This document shows positions 1 to 9,868 of a stretch of DNA of 64,000 bases, in pieces. Below the pieces are notes generated by a model, which was given only the letters and a program-made list of their open reading frames with translations, searched no databases and had not been told where the DNA came from. Each line of letters opens with the position of its first letter. Within the stretch, counting starts at the first letter, position 1. Origin of the DNA: Gammaproteobacteria bacterium (GTDB lineage Bacteria > Pseudomonadota > Gammaproteobacteria > Enterobacterales > Alteromonadaceae); contig JAHKAA010000040.1 of assembly GCA_018825965.1 (NCBI GenBank), positions 1 through 64,000 on the forward strand, in the 5' to 3' direction. The translations under genes were made by a program, and so were the position numbers.

Positions 1-1620
1 ACAACCAATGTGATCACCCTGGATAACACAGGCGTAGCTGATGCAGCAGGTAATGCGGGCACCGGCACCACTAATTCAAATAACTACGCTATAGATTCTG
101 TGCGCCCAACTGCGACTGTAGTAGTTGCTGACAACTCATTGGCTGCGGGTGAAACTTCACTGGTGACTATCACGTTCAGTGAAGCTGTGACAGGGTTTAA
201 TAACGCAGATTTAACCATAGCCAATGGCAGTTTAACTGCCGTCAGCAGCGCTGATGGCGGCACTACCTGGACTGCCACTTTAACACCTACAGCCAGTGTG
301 ACAGATAGCACCAATGTGATTACTTTGGATAATACAGGTGTGGCAGATACAGCAGGTAATGCAGGTACTGGTACAACGAACTCCAATAACTACGCCATAG
401 ATACAGTGCGGCCAACAGCCACAATAGTGGTGGCTGATACGGCTTTGCGTGTAGGCGAAACCTCGTTGGTGACTTTCACCTTCAGTGAAGCAGTGACAGG
501 TTTTACCAATGCAGATTTAACCATAGCCAACGGCACTTTAAGTGCGGTCAGCAGCGCTGATGGCGGCATTACCTGGACTGCGACTTTAACGCCCACAGCC
601 AGTGTGGCAGATAGCTCCAATCTGATTACATTGGATAACACTGGTGTGGCCGATGCCGCAGGTAATGCTGGCACCGGTACCACAAACTCCAATAACTACG
701 CTATAGATACGGCCCATCCTACAGCCACTATAGTAGTGGCTGACAGCGCATTGGCTATAGGCGAAACCTCTTTGGTCACCTTCACCTTTAGTGAAGCAGT
801 GGCAGGTTTTACCAATGCGGATTTAAGCATAGCCAACGGTACATTAAGCGCAGTCAGCAGTGCTGATGGTGGCATTACCTGGACGGCTACGTTCACGCCA
901 ACAGCCAGTATTACTGACACAACCAATGTGATCACCCTGGATAACACAGGCGTAGTTGATGCAGCAGGTAATGCAGGTACTGGTACTACGAACTCCAATA
1001 ATTATGTGGTAGATACGGTACGCCCAACAGCTTCTATAGTAGTTGCTGACAACTCATTGGCTGCGGGTGAAACTTCGCTTGTGACTTTCACGTTCAGTGA
1101 AGCTGTGACAGGGTTTAATAACGCAGATTTAACCATAGCCAATGGCACTTTAACTGCCGTCAGCAGCGCTGATGGCGGCATTACCTGGACTGCCACTTTA
1201 ACACCCACAGTTGGTGTGACAGATGCGACCAACCTGATTACTTTAAATAATGCGGGTGTAGCAGATACAGCAGGCAATGCGGGTACGGCCAGCACGGACT
1301 CCAATAACTACGCCATAGATACAGTGCTGCCAACAGCCACAATAGTGGTGGCTGATACTGCTCTGAGGATGGGCGAAACCTCGTTGGTGACTTTCACCTT
1401 CAGTGAAGCAGTGACAGGTTTTACCAATGCAGATTTAACCATAGCCAACGGTACTTTAAGTGCGGTCAGCAGCGCTGATGGTGGCATTACCTGGACTGCG
1501 ACTTTAACACCCACAGCCAGTGTGACTGATGCCAGCAATCTGATTACATTGGATAACACTGGTGTGGCCGATGCTTCAGGTAATACGGGGGCAGGTACAA
1601 CCAACTCCAACAATTACACC
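1..1620 (+). repeat. Tandem 306-bp coding repeats with 918-bp higher-order period
   Basis: Five or more in-frame copies of a 306-bp (102-codon) unit. Beyond the basic period, unit n matches unit n+3 best: bases 1-60 nearly repeat at 919-978, bases 108-160 at 1026-1078, and 403-450 at 1321-1368, each offset by 918. This indicates duplication of a three-unit block and makes the array prone to copy-number change or assembly collapse. Confidence 0.85.
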
Positions 1621-4600
1621 ATAGATACAGAAGCCCCTAATGCGCCTTCAGTACCAGATCTGGCGGCCGGGTCTGATAGTGGCAGCAGCAGTACAGATAA
1701 TAGTACCAATCTAACTACTCCAACCTTCACAGGCACAGCCGAAGCAAACAGCACTGTCGAAGTGTTTGCCGGAGCGACCAGTTTGGGTTCTGTAGTGGCA
1801 AACGGCAGTGGTATCTGGAGTTTGACTGTCGCAGGTGGTTCAGCCCTGGCTGACGGCACTTACAGTGTTACAGCAACAGCTACTGATGTGGCTGGAAACC
1901 AGGCCTTAGCGCCGTCCGCAGCCTTGTCTGTCACTATAGACACCACAGCGCCAGCCAAACCAGCAGCGCCGGATTTAGCTGCGGCTTCGGATACGGGCAG
2001 CAGTAACAGCGATAATCTGACCAACGCGACCAGTCTGGTCTTCAACGGCACTGCAGAAGATGGCAGTACAGTCAGCCTGAACTCCAGTGTGAACAATGCG
2101 CTGGGATCTGCCACTGCGACAGGCGGCAACTGGAGTTTAACCACTGCAGCTGTCACCAGCGAAGGGGCTCATAACATTACGCTTACCTCTACTGATGTGG
2201 CAGGTAATGTCAGTGTGGCTTCAGATCCTCTGGCCATTACGCTGGATAAAACAGTGCCAGCTATTGGCGGTGTGGCTTTTGATCAGGGGTCTGTCACCAG
2301 CGCTAATCAAGCCGCATTGAGCTTCACTTTGGCTGGTGCTGAGGTGGGGGCGACGGCAAACTACAGTGTCAGTAGCAGTAATGGTGGTACAGCAGTCACT
2401 AATACCTTTGCGGTAGCTTCTGCCGGACAACAAGTGACAGGGCTTAATGTCAGTGGCTTAAATGATGGCACTTTAACTATCAGCCTGACCTTAACTGATG
2501 CTGCGGGTAACGTCAGTGCTCCGGCTGTTACAAATACTGTGAATAAAGATGCTAACGTACCCACCATCAGCTCAGTGGCCATAGCCAATGGCAACTACAA
2601 AGCCGGAGACACTCTGAGCTTTAGCCTGACCTTTAGTGAGGCTTTGGTGTTATCAGGAGCTAATTCTGACTATAGCCTGGCTGTGGATATAGGGGGCGTG
2701 ACCCGTCAGGCGCTGTTAACCAGTAATGCCGCCGGGGTTTTAACCTTCAGCTATACAGTACAGGCGGGTGAAAACACAGCAGTTTCCGGTGTAGCCATAG
2801 CCAGTAATGCGTTGTCTCTGCTCAATGGAGCCACGATAAAAGATGCGGGCAATAATGATGCCGTATTAAGCTTCAGTGGTATCAATAACAGTGCTGCTAA
2901 GGTGGATACCACAGCTCCGCTTCTGACTGTGGTCACAGATCCGGCTCAGGCTGTGTTTGTCAATGCGGCCAACTACCAGATTAAAGGCACTCATTCTGAA
3001 ATAGGCCTGACCATTAACTTGTATACAGATACAGCGAATGATGGCACTGCAGACGGTGGTATTCTGGTCAGTGCTGTGGTCGATGCCGACGGTAACTGGA
3101 GTTTGGTACAGCCTTTAACTGCAGACACTGCACACAACTATGTCGTCATAGCTGAAGATGCGGCTGGTAATGTCTCGGCTGCAGTGGATGTTCCTACTAT
3201 TACTGAAGATTCCATTGCTCCTGTTGCTCCGGTGGTCACCAGTCCTGCTGCGGCTCTGGCTGTGAATACCCTGACTCAACTGATCAGCGGTACTCATACT
3301 GAAGATGGTGTCACAGTAGAATTGTTTGCAGATGCCGACAATGATGGCGTGGCAGATAGCAGCACAGTGCTTGCCAGCGCAGAGGTGGGGGTTGCCACTA
3401 CTGGCAACTGGTCATTAACGGCGCCTCTGACACAAAATACAGCAAATAACTTTGTGGTGATTGCCAAAGACAAAGCGGCCAACGTATCTGCTGCCGTGGA
3501 TATGGTGACAGTGACTCAGGATTCTGTGGCTCCTGTAGTGACAGTAACCACACTGGCCACTGCAGACTCAACTCCTGCTTTGGCGGGTACTGTGGATGAT
3601 GCCACTGCCACTTTAAGTCTGGTGGTGAATGGTCAAACCCATACCCCAACCAATAACGGCAATGGCAGTTGGACTTTAGCTGATAATCAGATTACGGCTC
3701 TGCCTGATGGCGTTTATGAAGTGGCTGTCACAGCAACAGATGCTCAGGGTAATGCCGGTACTGATACGTCAGTGAATGAACTGACGGTCGATTTGTTACC
3801 TCCTTCAGGCTATAGCGTGCTGATCCAGCAAAACCGTATTGATGCTGCAAATCAGACCGCCATGAGTTTTGTATTTGCTGGTGCAGAGCTGGGATCCACT
3901 TACACTTATGTGGTCAGTGACGGTACCAATTCAGTCACCAACACCGGAGTGATCACAGCGGCCAATCAGCAGATTGGATCTATTAACGTGACTGGTCTGG
4001 CTGAAGGGACATTACAGCTGAGTGTTATTCTGACAGATACAGTAGGTAATGCTGGTGCAGCTGCCACAGCAACTGTAGTGAAGCTTTATAACGCCACTCC
4101 GGTGATTTCCGGCAGCCCTGCAACTTCAGTGAATGAAGACAGTCTGTACAGCTTTACTCCCACAGCAACAGATGCAGATGCGGGTACCACCTTCACCTTT
4201 AGCATCAGCAATAAACCAGTGTGGGCAAGCTTTAATAGTGCCACTGGTATGCTGACCGGCACACCAACCAATGAGCATGTTGGCACCACTTCAGGCATAG
4301 AGATTAGTGTCAGCGATGGCTTAGCCACAGCTTCACTGACTGCTTTTGCTATTACAGTGGTAAATACCAATGATGCACCTGTGGTTAGTTCTGCTGCTGT
4401 GACCTCGGCCACTCAAGGTTCGCCTTACAGCTACAGCTTTACAGCCACTGATGTGGATGCAGGTGATACCTTAACCCGCTCAGTAGTCACTAAACCGGCC
4501 TGGCTGAACTTTAATGCGGGCACAGCTGTATTGTCCGGTACTCCGGCTAATAGTGATGTGGGTGCACATGCAGTGACATTAAGAGTGACAGATGCGGCAG

Positions 4601-7600
4601 GTTTATTTGCAGACCAAAGCTTCACTGTCACTGTAACCAATATCAATGATGCACCTACTATTAGTGGTGCTCCATCGGTCACAGTTGCTCAGGGCGCGGC
4701 GTATAGCTTTGTGCCAACAGCTGCCGATATGGACACAGGTAGCACCCTGACCTTTAGCATCGCCAATAAACCCACATGGGCCAGCTTTAATACGGCGACA
4801 GGAGCCTTAACAGGTACTCCGGGCAATGCTGATGTGGGTGCTACTGCTGGTATAGTGATTTCAGTCTCAGACGGTGGATTGAGTGCAGCTTTGCCAGCCT
4901 TTACACTGACAGTGACCAACACCAACGATGCACCCACTATCAGCGGAACGCCTGCAGTTTCAGTAGCTCAGGGCGCGGCGTATAGCTTTGTGCCAACAGC
5001 TGCCGATATGGACACAGGCACCACCCTGACCTTTAGCATCGCCAATAAACCCACATGGGCCAGCTTTAATACAGCGACAGGAGCCTTAACCGGTACTCCG
5101 GGCAATGCTGATGTGGGGGCTACTGCTGGTATTGTGATTTCAGTCTCAGACGGTGAGTTGAGTGCAGCTTTGCCAGCCTTTACGCTGACAGTGACTAATA
5201 TCAATGATGCACCTGTGATTACTGGATCTCCGGCCACTACAGTAGCTCAGGGCGCTGTTTATAATTTCGTGCCAACAGCTACAGATGTAGACACAGGCAC
5301 CACCCTGACCTTTAGCATCGCCAATAAACCCACATGGGCCAGCTTTAATACGGCGACAGGAGCCTTAACAGGTACTCCGGGCAATGCGGATGTGGGGGCT
5401 ACTGCTGGTATTGTGATTTCAGTTTCAGATGGTGAGTTGAGTGCGGCTTTGCCAGCCTTTACGCTGACAGTGACCAACACTAATGATGCACCTGTTGTGA
5501 CCGACAGAACTGCGACTACGCAAGAAGACAAACCGCTGAGCCTGACCTTAACAGCTCAGGATCCGGATCAGGACGAGCTGACCTTTGAGATTGTGACTCA
5601 GCCTGAACATGGTACTGCAACACTGCAGGGTGCTGTGTTGGTGTACACACCGAATCAGGACTTTAATGGTACGGACAGCATTGCTTTTGCCGCCAAAGAC
5701 GCAGAGTTCACTTCAACTGCAGCCATTATTAGTTTGACAGTGACCGCAGTGAATGATGATCCTGAAATCCTGGACGACAGTTACAATCTGCAGCGCACTG
5801 ATAACAATCAGTATCTGCTGAATGTATTGGCCAATGACACGGACGTAGATGGTGACACCTTAACTATTGATGGTGCCTCAAGCAGTGTCGGAACCGTTAT
5901 TTTTAACGCCGAAGGCTTAACAGTGACAGTTCCTGATCGTTATGTCGGCCCTGTCAGCCTGAGTTACACAGTCACTGATGGTAAGGGGGGCCGCGCCAAT
6001 GCCGATGTCAGCCTGATTATTGAAGGTGGTGTAGCTTCAGACTTGCCAGTCATTACAGTGCCTGCCGATATTGAAGTCGATGCAAAAGCCTTGTTTACGC
6101 GGGTACCTCTTGGGACTGCCACAGCTGTGGATCGTAATGGTCGTCGTCTGCGGGTGTCCTTAATCAACGGCAGTCTGTTCTTCGCTCCTGGTGAACATAT
6201 AGTCTACTGGCAAGCTACTGATGCGGACGGTAATACGGCCACTAAAGCACAAAAAGTCAGTGTGAAACCGCTGATCTCGCTGAGCAAAGACCAACTGGTG
6301 ACAGAAGGCAGTGACGTGGTGGTTGAGGTCATACTCAATGGTCCATCTCCTGTGTATCCTGTGTTAGTGCCTTATAGCGTCAGCGGCAGTGCAAACGGCA
6401 ACGATCACACCCTGGTATCAGGTGTGGCTGAAATCAGCTCAGGGCTCAGCACCAGTCTGCGCTTTACCGTACTGGAAGATGGTCAGAGTGAAGGTACGGA
6501 AGACATAGTGATTAGCCTGGATGCGAGTGTGAATCGCGGAAGTCAGCGCACCAGCCGTCTTGTGGTCACTGAGGCTAATATTGCCCCTATAGTGTCTTTA
6601 ACTGTGCAGCAGAATGGCGAAAGCCGGTTGACTGTGGGTGAAAATGGCGGTGTGGTGACTGTGACTGCTACTGTCACTGACGCCAACCAGCAAGATCAGG
6701 TGAGCGGCGAATGGAACTTTGGCCGGCTGAATAACGTGACCACAGCTCAAACTCAACTGAGTTTTAACCCGGCCGATCAAGGCCCGGGTTTGTATCAGGT
6801 CAGCTACACAGCCACAGACAATGGCACTCCTAATTTATCAGACACAACCCGGGTCTTTATTGTGGTTCGGCCAAGTCTGCCTGTTTTAGGAACGCAGGAT
6901 TCAGATGGCGATTTAGTACCTGATGATCAGGAAGGCTTTGCCGATTCGAATGGCAATGGTATTCCGGACTATCTGGATGCGATCCCCGAATGTAACGTGA
7001 TGCCAACAGAGCTGCTGGGACAAACTGAATTCCTGGCAGAAGGTGATCCTGGTGTCTGCTTACGTTTAGGTACTATAGCGGCTGAAACTGATGCAGGTGG
7101 CCTGCAAATCGAAGAGGAAGCAGTGGAGGCAGATGAAGTTGCTGTCAACATAGGCGGTATCTTTGACTTTATTGCTTATGGTTTACCAGAGAAAGGCCAA
7201 AGTTACAGCCTGGTGATACCACAACGTTTACCAGTGCCAGCCAATGCAGTGTACCGTAAATTTAGTGATGTAACAGGCTGGGTCGACTTTGTCAGTAATG
7301 AGCGTAACTCAGTATCCAGTGCAGCGGGGGAGCGTGGCTTCTGCCCACCACCTGGTGGCGATGAATGGACTGAAGGTTTAACTGAAGGCCATTGGTGTGT
7401 GCAGGTGACGGTGGAAGATGGTGGTCCAAATGATGCAGACGGTATTGCCAACAACGCTATTGTTGACCCTGGTGGTGTAGCGGCGGAGCTTAATGGGAAT
7501 AACCTGCCCGTTGCTGTAGCTGACCAGGCTTCGACCCGACTGGATACAATGGTGGCAGTGAATGTTCTGGCCAATGACACAGATCCGGATGGTGACGCTT

Positions 7601-8742
7601 TAACTGTCAGTCAGGCTGTGGGCAGTTTTGGTACCGTAACTATTCTGGGTGATCAGCAACTCAACTACATGCCAAATCCGGACTTTATAGGCACAGATAC
7701 AGTGATCTACAGCATCACGGACGGAAAAGGAGGCACAGCCAGCAGTGAACTTGTGGTCAGCGTTGTAGGCAACGCAGCCCCTGTGGCGGTGAATGACACA
7801 GCTTCTACCGACGATAAAACTGTGTTGCTGATAGCGGTGTTGGCCAATGATAGCGACGAAGATGGCAATACATTGATGGTCAGCAGCGCCAGTGCTGTGC
7901 AGGGTACTGTCAGTATCGAAGCGGATCAGCGCTTGCGTTATACACCAAAAACCGGTTTTGATGGGGTAGATACCATCAGCTACACAATAACGGATGGTTT
8001 TGGCGGAGAAGCTGCGGCTCAGGTGAGTGTGACTGTGCGTGCTTATCAGGATGTGGTCGTAGATAACAAATCAAGTGGAGGCAGTATGGCGTGGTGGATG
8101 GTGATGGTATTAGCAGGAGCTGTGATATTGCGTCGCCGTTCAGTCGTGGGGCTTGCGGCACTGGTGTTGTTGTCTTTTAGCCCTTTTAGTCAAAGCGCTG
8201 ACTGGTATCTGCAGGGCTCGATTGGGCATAGTAAAGCCGATCAAAAACAAAGCCGTTTAGTGGAGGAATTACCAGATGGAACCATTACTGGTTTTGATGA
8301 CAGTGATGGCTCTTTTGGTGTCAATCTGGGGTATCAGCTGCACCCTGCTTTTGCACTGGAGCTGGGTTATCTGGATTTAGGCGAAGCCAGTAGTCAAATC
8401 ACAGCCGAAAGTCTGACACCACAGCAATACCATGAACTGGTGAAAGCTGTGACACCGGTTCTGGTGGATGGTGTGACTGTGGGTGGCCGTTTTACCTTAT
8501 GGCAAAACGAGCAGTGGGCTGTGGAGGTACCACTTGGACTAATGTTCTGGAAGTCCGATATTGAAAGCCGGATGGATGATTCAGTCATCCGCTCAGACAG
8601 TGATGGTGTCGACCTGATGCTTGGGGTTCAGCTGAATTATCAACTGACAGAAAAATGGACGCTGGGTGTGGGCTTTCAGCAATTCAGCCTGAAACCAAAC
8701 GACGTCAATAGCTGGTTGGTCAGTCTGAGAACTAGTTTCTAG
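1..8742 (+). CDS. Giant multi-domain Ig-like/cadherin-like surface protein, 5' end outside window
   Basis: The reading frame is open from base 1, so the N-terminus is missing; over 2,900 residues are visible. Modules in order: about five 102-residue Ig-like repeats (bases 1-1620, core TFSEAVTGF, NNYAID); further bacterial Ig-like domains (1620-4090); putative-Ig (He_PIG-like) repeats of 93 residues (4100-5490, core NKPTWASFN); cadherin-like units with VLANDTD (5500-6030, 7500-8040); an HYR-like unit (6040-6270); a Calx-beta-like unit (6280-6580); and a calcium-binding thrombospondin-3-like stretch (DSDGDLVPDDQ, 6895-6985). At 8065-8140 comes a GGS + hydrophobic + RRR segment like a GlyGly-CTERM sorting signal. 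It is followed by a signal-peptide-like segment and about 180 residues resembling an OmpA-type barrel. The likely role is adhesion or biofilm at the cell surface. A type I secretion or autotransporter mode is not shown by the sequence. Confidence 0.85.
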   Translation, partial: TTNVITLDNTGVADAAGNAGTGTTNSNNYAIDSVRPTATVVVADNSLAAGETSLVTITFSEAVTGFNNADLTIANGSLTAVSSADGGTTWTATLTPTASVTDSTNVITLDNTGVADTAGNAGTGTTNSNNYAIDTVRPTATIVVADTALRVGETSLVTFTFSEAVTGFTNADLTIANGTLSAVSSADGGITWTATLTPTASVADSSNLITLDNTGVADAAGNAGTGTTNSNNYAIDTAHPTATIVVADSALAIGETSLVTFTFSEAVAGFTNADLSIANGTLSAVSSADGGITWTATFTPTASITDTTNVITLDNTGVVDAAGNAGTGTTNSNNYVVDTVRPTASIVVADNSLAAGETSLVTFTFSEAVTGFNNADLTIANGTLTAVSSADGGITWTATLTPTVGVTDATNLITLNNAGVADTAGNAGTASTDSNNYAIDTVLPTATIVVADTALRMGETSLVTFTFSEAVTGFTNADLTIANGTLSAVSSADGGITWTATLTPTASVTDASNLITLDNTGVADASGNTGAGTTNSNNYTIDTEAPNAPSVPDLAAGSDSGSSSTDNSTNLTTPTFTGTAEANSTVEVFAGATSLGSVVANGSGIWSLTVAGGSALADGTYSVTATATDVAGNQALAPSAALSVTIDTTAPAKPAAPDLAAASDTGSSNSDNLTNATSLVFNGTAEDGSTVSLNSSVNNALGSATATGGNWSLTTAAVTSEGAHNITLTSTDVAGNVSVASDPLAITLDKTVPAIGGVAFDQGSVTSANQAALSFTLAGAEVGATANYSVSSSNGGTAVTNTFAVASAGQQVTGLNVSGLNDGTLTISLTLTDAAGNVSAPAVTNTVNKDANVPTISSVAIANGNYKAGDTLSFSLTFSEALVLSGANSDYSLAVDIGGVTRQALLTSNAAGVLTFSYTVQAGENTAVSGVAIASNALSLLNGATIKDAGNNDAVLSFSGINNSAAKVDTTAPLLTVVTDPAQAVFVNAANYQIKGTHSEIGLTINLYTDTANDGTADGGILVSAVVDADGNWSLVQPLTADTAHNYVVIAEDAAGNVSAAVDVPTITEDSIAPVAPVVTSPAAALAVNTLTQLISGTHTEDGVTVELFADADNDGVADSSTVLASAEVGVATTGNWSLTAPLTQNTANNFVVIAKDKAANVSAAVDMVTVTQDSVAPVVTVTTLATADSTPALAGTVDDATATLSLVVNGQTHTPTNNGNGSWTLADNQITALPDGVYEVAVTATDAQGNAGTDTSVNELTVDLLPPSGYSVLIQQNRIDAANQTAMSFVFAGAELGSTYTYVVSDGTNSVTNTGVITAANQQIGSINVTGLAEGTLQLSVILTDTVGNAGAAATATVVKLYNATPVISGSPATSVNEDSLYSFTPTATDADAGTTFTFSISNKPVWASFNSATGMLTGTPTNEHVGTTSGIEISVSDGLATASLTAFAITVVNTNDAPVVSSAAVTSATQGSPYSYSFTATDVDAGDTLTRSVVTKPAWLNFNAGTAVLSGTPANSDVGAHAVTLRVTDAAGLFADQSFTVTVTNINDAPTISGAPSVTVAQGAAYSFVPTAADMDTGSTLTFSIANKPTWASFNTATGALTGTPGNADVGATAGIVISVSDGGLSAALPAFTLTVTNTNDAPTISGTPAVSVAQGAAYSFVPTAADMDTGTTLTFSIANKPTWASFNTATGALTGTPGNADVGATAGIVISVSDGELSAALPAFTLTVTNINDAPVITGSPATTVAQGAVYNFVPTATDVDTGTTLTFSIANKPTWASFNTATGALTGTPGNADVGATAGIVISVSDGELSAALPAFTLTVTNTNDAPVVTDRTATTQEDKPLSLTLTAQDPDQDELTFEIVTQPEHGTATLQGAVLVYTPNQDFNGTDSIAFAAKDAEFTSTAAIISLTVTAVNDDPEILDDSYNLQRTDNNQYLLNVLANDTDVDGDTLTIDGASSSVGTVIFNAEGLTVTVPDRYVGPVSLSYTVTDGKGGRANADVSLIIEGGVASDLPVITVPADIEVDAKALFTRVPLGTATAVDRNGRRLRVSLINGSLFFAPGEHIVYWQATDADGNTATKAQKVSVKPLISLSKDQLVTEGSDVVVEVILNGPSPVYPVLVPYSVSGSANGNDHTLVSGVAEISSGLSTSLRFTVLEDGQSEGTEDIVISLDASVNRGSQRTSRLVVTEANIAPIVSLTVQQNGESRLTVGENGGVVTVTATVTDANQQDQVSGEWNFGRLNNVTTAQTQLSFNPADQGPGLYQVSYTATDNGTPNLSDTTRVFIVVRPSLPVLGTQDSDGDLVPDDQEGFADSNGNGIPDYLDAIPECNVMPTELLGQTEFLAEGDPGVCLRLGTIAAETDAGGLQIEEEAVEADEVAVNIGGIFDFIAYGLPEKGQSYSLVIPQRLPVPANAVYRKFSDVTGWVDFVSNERNSVSSAAGERGFCPPPGGDEWTEGLTEGHWCVQVTVEDGGPNDADGIANNAIVDPGGVAAELNGNNLPVAVADQASTRLDTMVAVNVLANDTDPDGDALTVSQAVGSFGTVTILGDQQLNYMPNPDFIGTDTVIYSITDGKGGTASSELVVSVVGNAAPVAVNDTASTDDKTVLLIAVLANDSDEDGNTLMVSSASAVQGTVSIEADQRLRYTPKTGFDGVDTISYTITDGFGGEAAAQVSVTVRAYQDVVVDNKSSGGSMAWWMVMVLAGAVILRRRSVVGLAALVLLSFSPFSQSADWYLQGSIGHSKADQKQSRLVEELPDGTITGFDDSDGSFGVNLGYQLHPAFALELGYLDLGEASSQITAESLTPQQYHELVKAVTPVLVDGVTVGGRFTLWQNEQWAVEVPLGLMFWKSDIESRMDDSVIRSDSDGVDLMLGVQLNYQLTEKWTLGVGFQQFSLKPNDVNSWLVSLRTSF
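4660..5510 (+). repeat. Tandem 279-bp coding repeats (three near-identical units)
   Basis: Three copies of a 279-bp unit encoding a 93-residue putative-Ig domain. The segment coding for GAAYSFVPTAADMDTG starts near 4695 and again near 4974, and the NKPTWASFNTATGAL segment occurs three times. The DNA is nearly identical between copies, implying recent duplication or gene conversion. Confidence 0.85.
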
Positions 8743-8759
8743 TACCGGATGATTGACGA

Positions 8760-8794
8760 ACAAAGGCGGCTCTGGCCGCCTTTGTTATGTTTTG
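8760..8794 (+). terminator. Rho-independent terminator after the giant surface-protein gene
   Basis: An 11-bp stem (8760-8770 with 8775-8785) with a four-base loop, followed by a T-rich tract. It sits 17 bases after the stop codon of the giant gene and upstream of the next gene. Confidence 0.8.
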
Positions 8795-8870
8795 TCACAA
8801 AAAAGTCCGCCAGCCCCCCGCCAGCTTTGTTATGTTAAGCTGAAACTATAGCGAATCGGAGTAAAAATTA

Positions 8871-9089
8871 ATGTCAGGACAAGGATCAGGCGGCAATGTA
8901 TTGGCCGCGTTATGTAGTTTGTTTATCCCTGGTTTAGGCCAACTGCTACAGGGCCGTTTACTGGCCGCACTGTTGTTTTTTGTCATCACAGTCGTGGGTT
9001 ATGCGATGTGGTGGTTAATTATTCCAGCGATTATCGGTGCCATTGCCCATTTATTCGCCATACTGGATGCGGCGCGTTTTAAATCTTAG
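8871..9089 (+). CDS. Small hydrophobic membrane protein, function unknown
   Basis: A 72-residue protein with a Gly-rich N-terminus, the motif FIPGLGQLLQGR (about residues 18-29) and two hydrophobic segments. The PGLGQ motif is shared with small TM2/DUF5683-like integral membrane proteins, but I cannot name the family for certain. A GGAG sequence lies about 10 bases before the ATG. The stop codon overlaps the convergent stop of the downstream minus-strand gene by 4 bases. Confidence 0.75.
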   Translation: MSGQGSGGNVLAALCSLFIPGLGQLLQGRLLAALLFFVITVVGYAMWWLIIPAIIGAIAHLFAILDAARFKS

Positions 9090-9748
9090 TGAGACGACAG
9101 CATTAACTGACGCAATGCGGCTTCCAGTTGAGGTACTAAGGCCGCATGACGTTCATGCACATAATGGAAAATTTCTGTTTTGGCTAAATCAGGTTTTATA
9201 GCGTAAATGCCGTGGTTTTCCAGCTGCTTGAGTTGCCATTCGGTTTCATCCCCTAAGGCAACCACCACATCAGTCCGGCCGGACAACAGCCGTTGTATCG
9301 CCTGGCTAATGGAATTGACTTCAGTGTACTCCTGCTCCTGCATATTCACTTTGGCCAGATAAATGCCCCGTAATACATCAACACGAAAAGCTGATAAATC
9401 CTGCCAGTGATTAACTTTGAGCGCTGGGTTGCGGCTAAAAGCTGTGATGCGGATATGGCCTATAGGCACTTCAACCCTGAGCATATTTGGCAACATTTCG
9501 GCCGCCTGGGCTGTGCGGCTTAATTCAGCATCCAGTATTTGACCTTTATTGCTTTCGTGGGCGCTGCGTTCCAGCGGCATCACTATCAGTATCATCTGAT
9601 AGCCCAACTGCTGGTAGGCTTTATTCATCAATACAATACTGGGGTGATCAGCAGGTAAATTATTTGAAGCGCCGACGGCAATTTCGTGCTCGCTGGCCAG
9701 CGCAGCACAAAGACCGAACCAATAAAAATAGAAAGCAAAAAGACGCAT
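9086..9748 (-). CDS. Periplasmic substrate-binding protein (SBP_bac_3-like)
   Basis: About 220 residues. The ATG at 9748 begins a convincing signal peptide (MRLFAFYFYWFGLCAALA, cut before SEHEIAVG). An upstream ATG at 9868 would add a non-signal extension reaching the divergent manC start, so I reject it. The mature part has the layout of family 3 solute-binding proteins, such as amino-acid binders: a MPLERSAHE segment, then PIGHIRITAFSR, then a lobe with LLSGRTDVVVALGDE. No ABC permease or ATPase is adjacent. Stand-alone proteins of this class are common in marine gammaproteobacteria; the ligand cannot be read from the sequence. Confidence 0.75.
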   Translation of the reverse strand: MRLFAFYFYWFGLCAALASEHEIAVGASNNLPADHPSIVLMNKAYQQLGYQMILIVMPLERSAHESNKGQILDAELSRTAQAAEMLPNMLRVEVPIGHIRITAFSRNPALKVNHWQDLSAFRVDVLRGIYLAKVNMQEQEYTEVNSISQAIQRLLSGRTDVVVALGDETEWQLKQLENHGIYAIKPDLAKTEIFHYVHERHAALVPQLEAALRQLMLSSH

Positions 9749-9868
9749 TGCAGCCAGAGTCCCCGAAGCTGATTTGTATTGACTATAGCAAAACAGATAA
9801 AGTGCAGCTTTTAGTTTTATCAGAGCAGCCGCGCCTGGCACAAGAGATAAAACGACGAGGGACAACAA

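Noticed and set aside
84..1613. Five regularly spaced minus-strand open frames of about 100 codons
   Set aside because: They are antisense shadows of the 306-bp Ig-like repeats; their period and composition follow the plus-strand gene.
1..5510. Possible CRISPR or satellite array because of strong periodicity
   Set aside because: Repeats are 279-306 bp, in frame and translate to Ig-like domains; there are no short repeat-spacer units.
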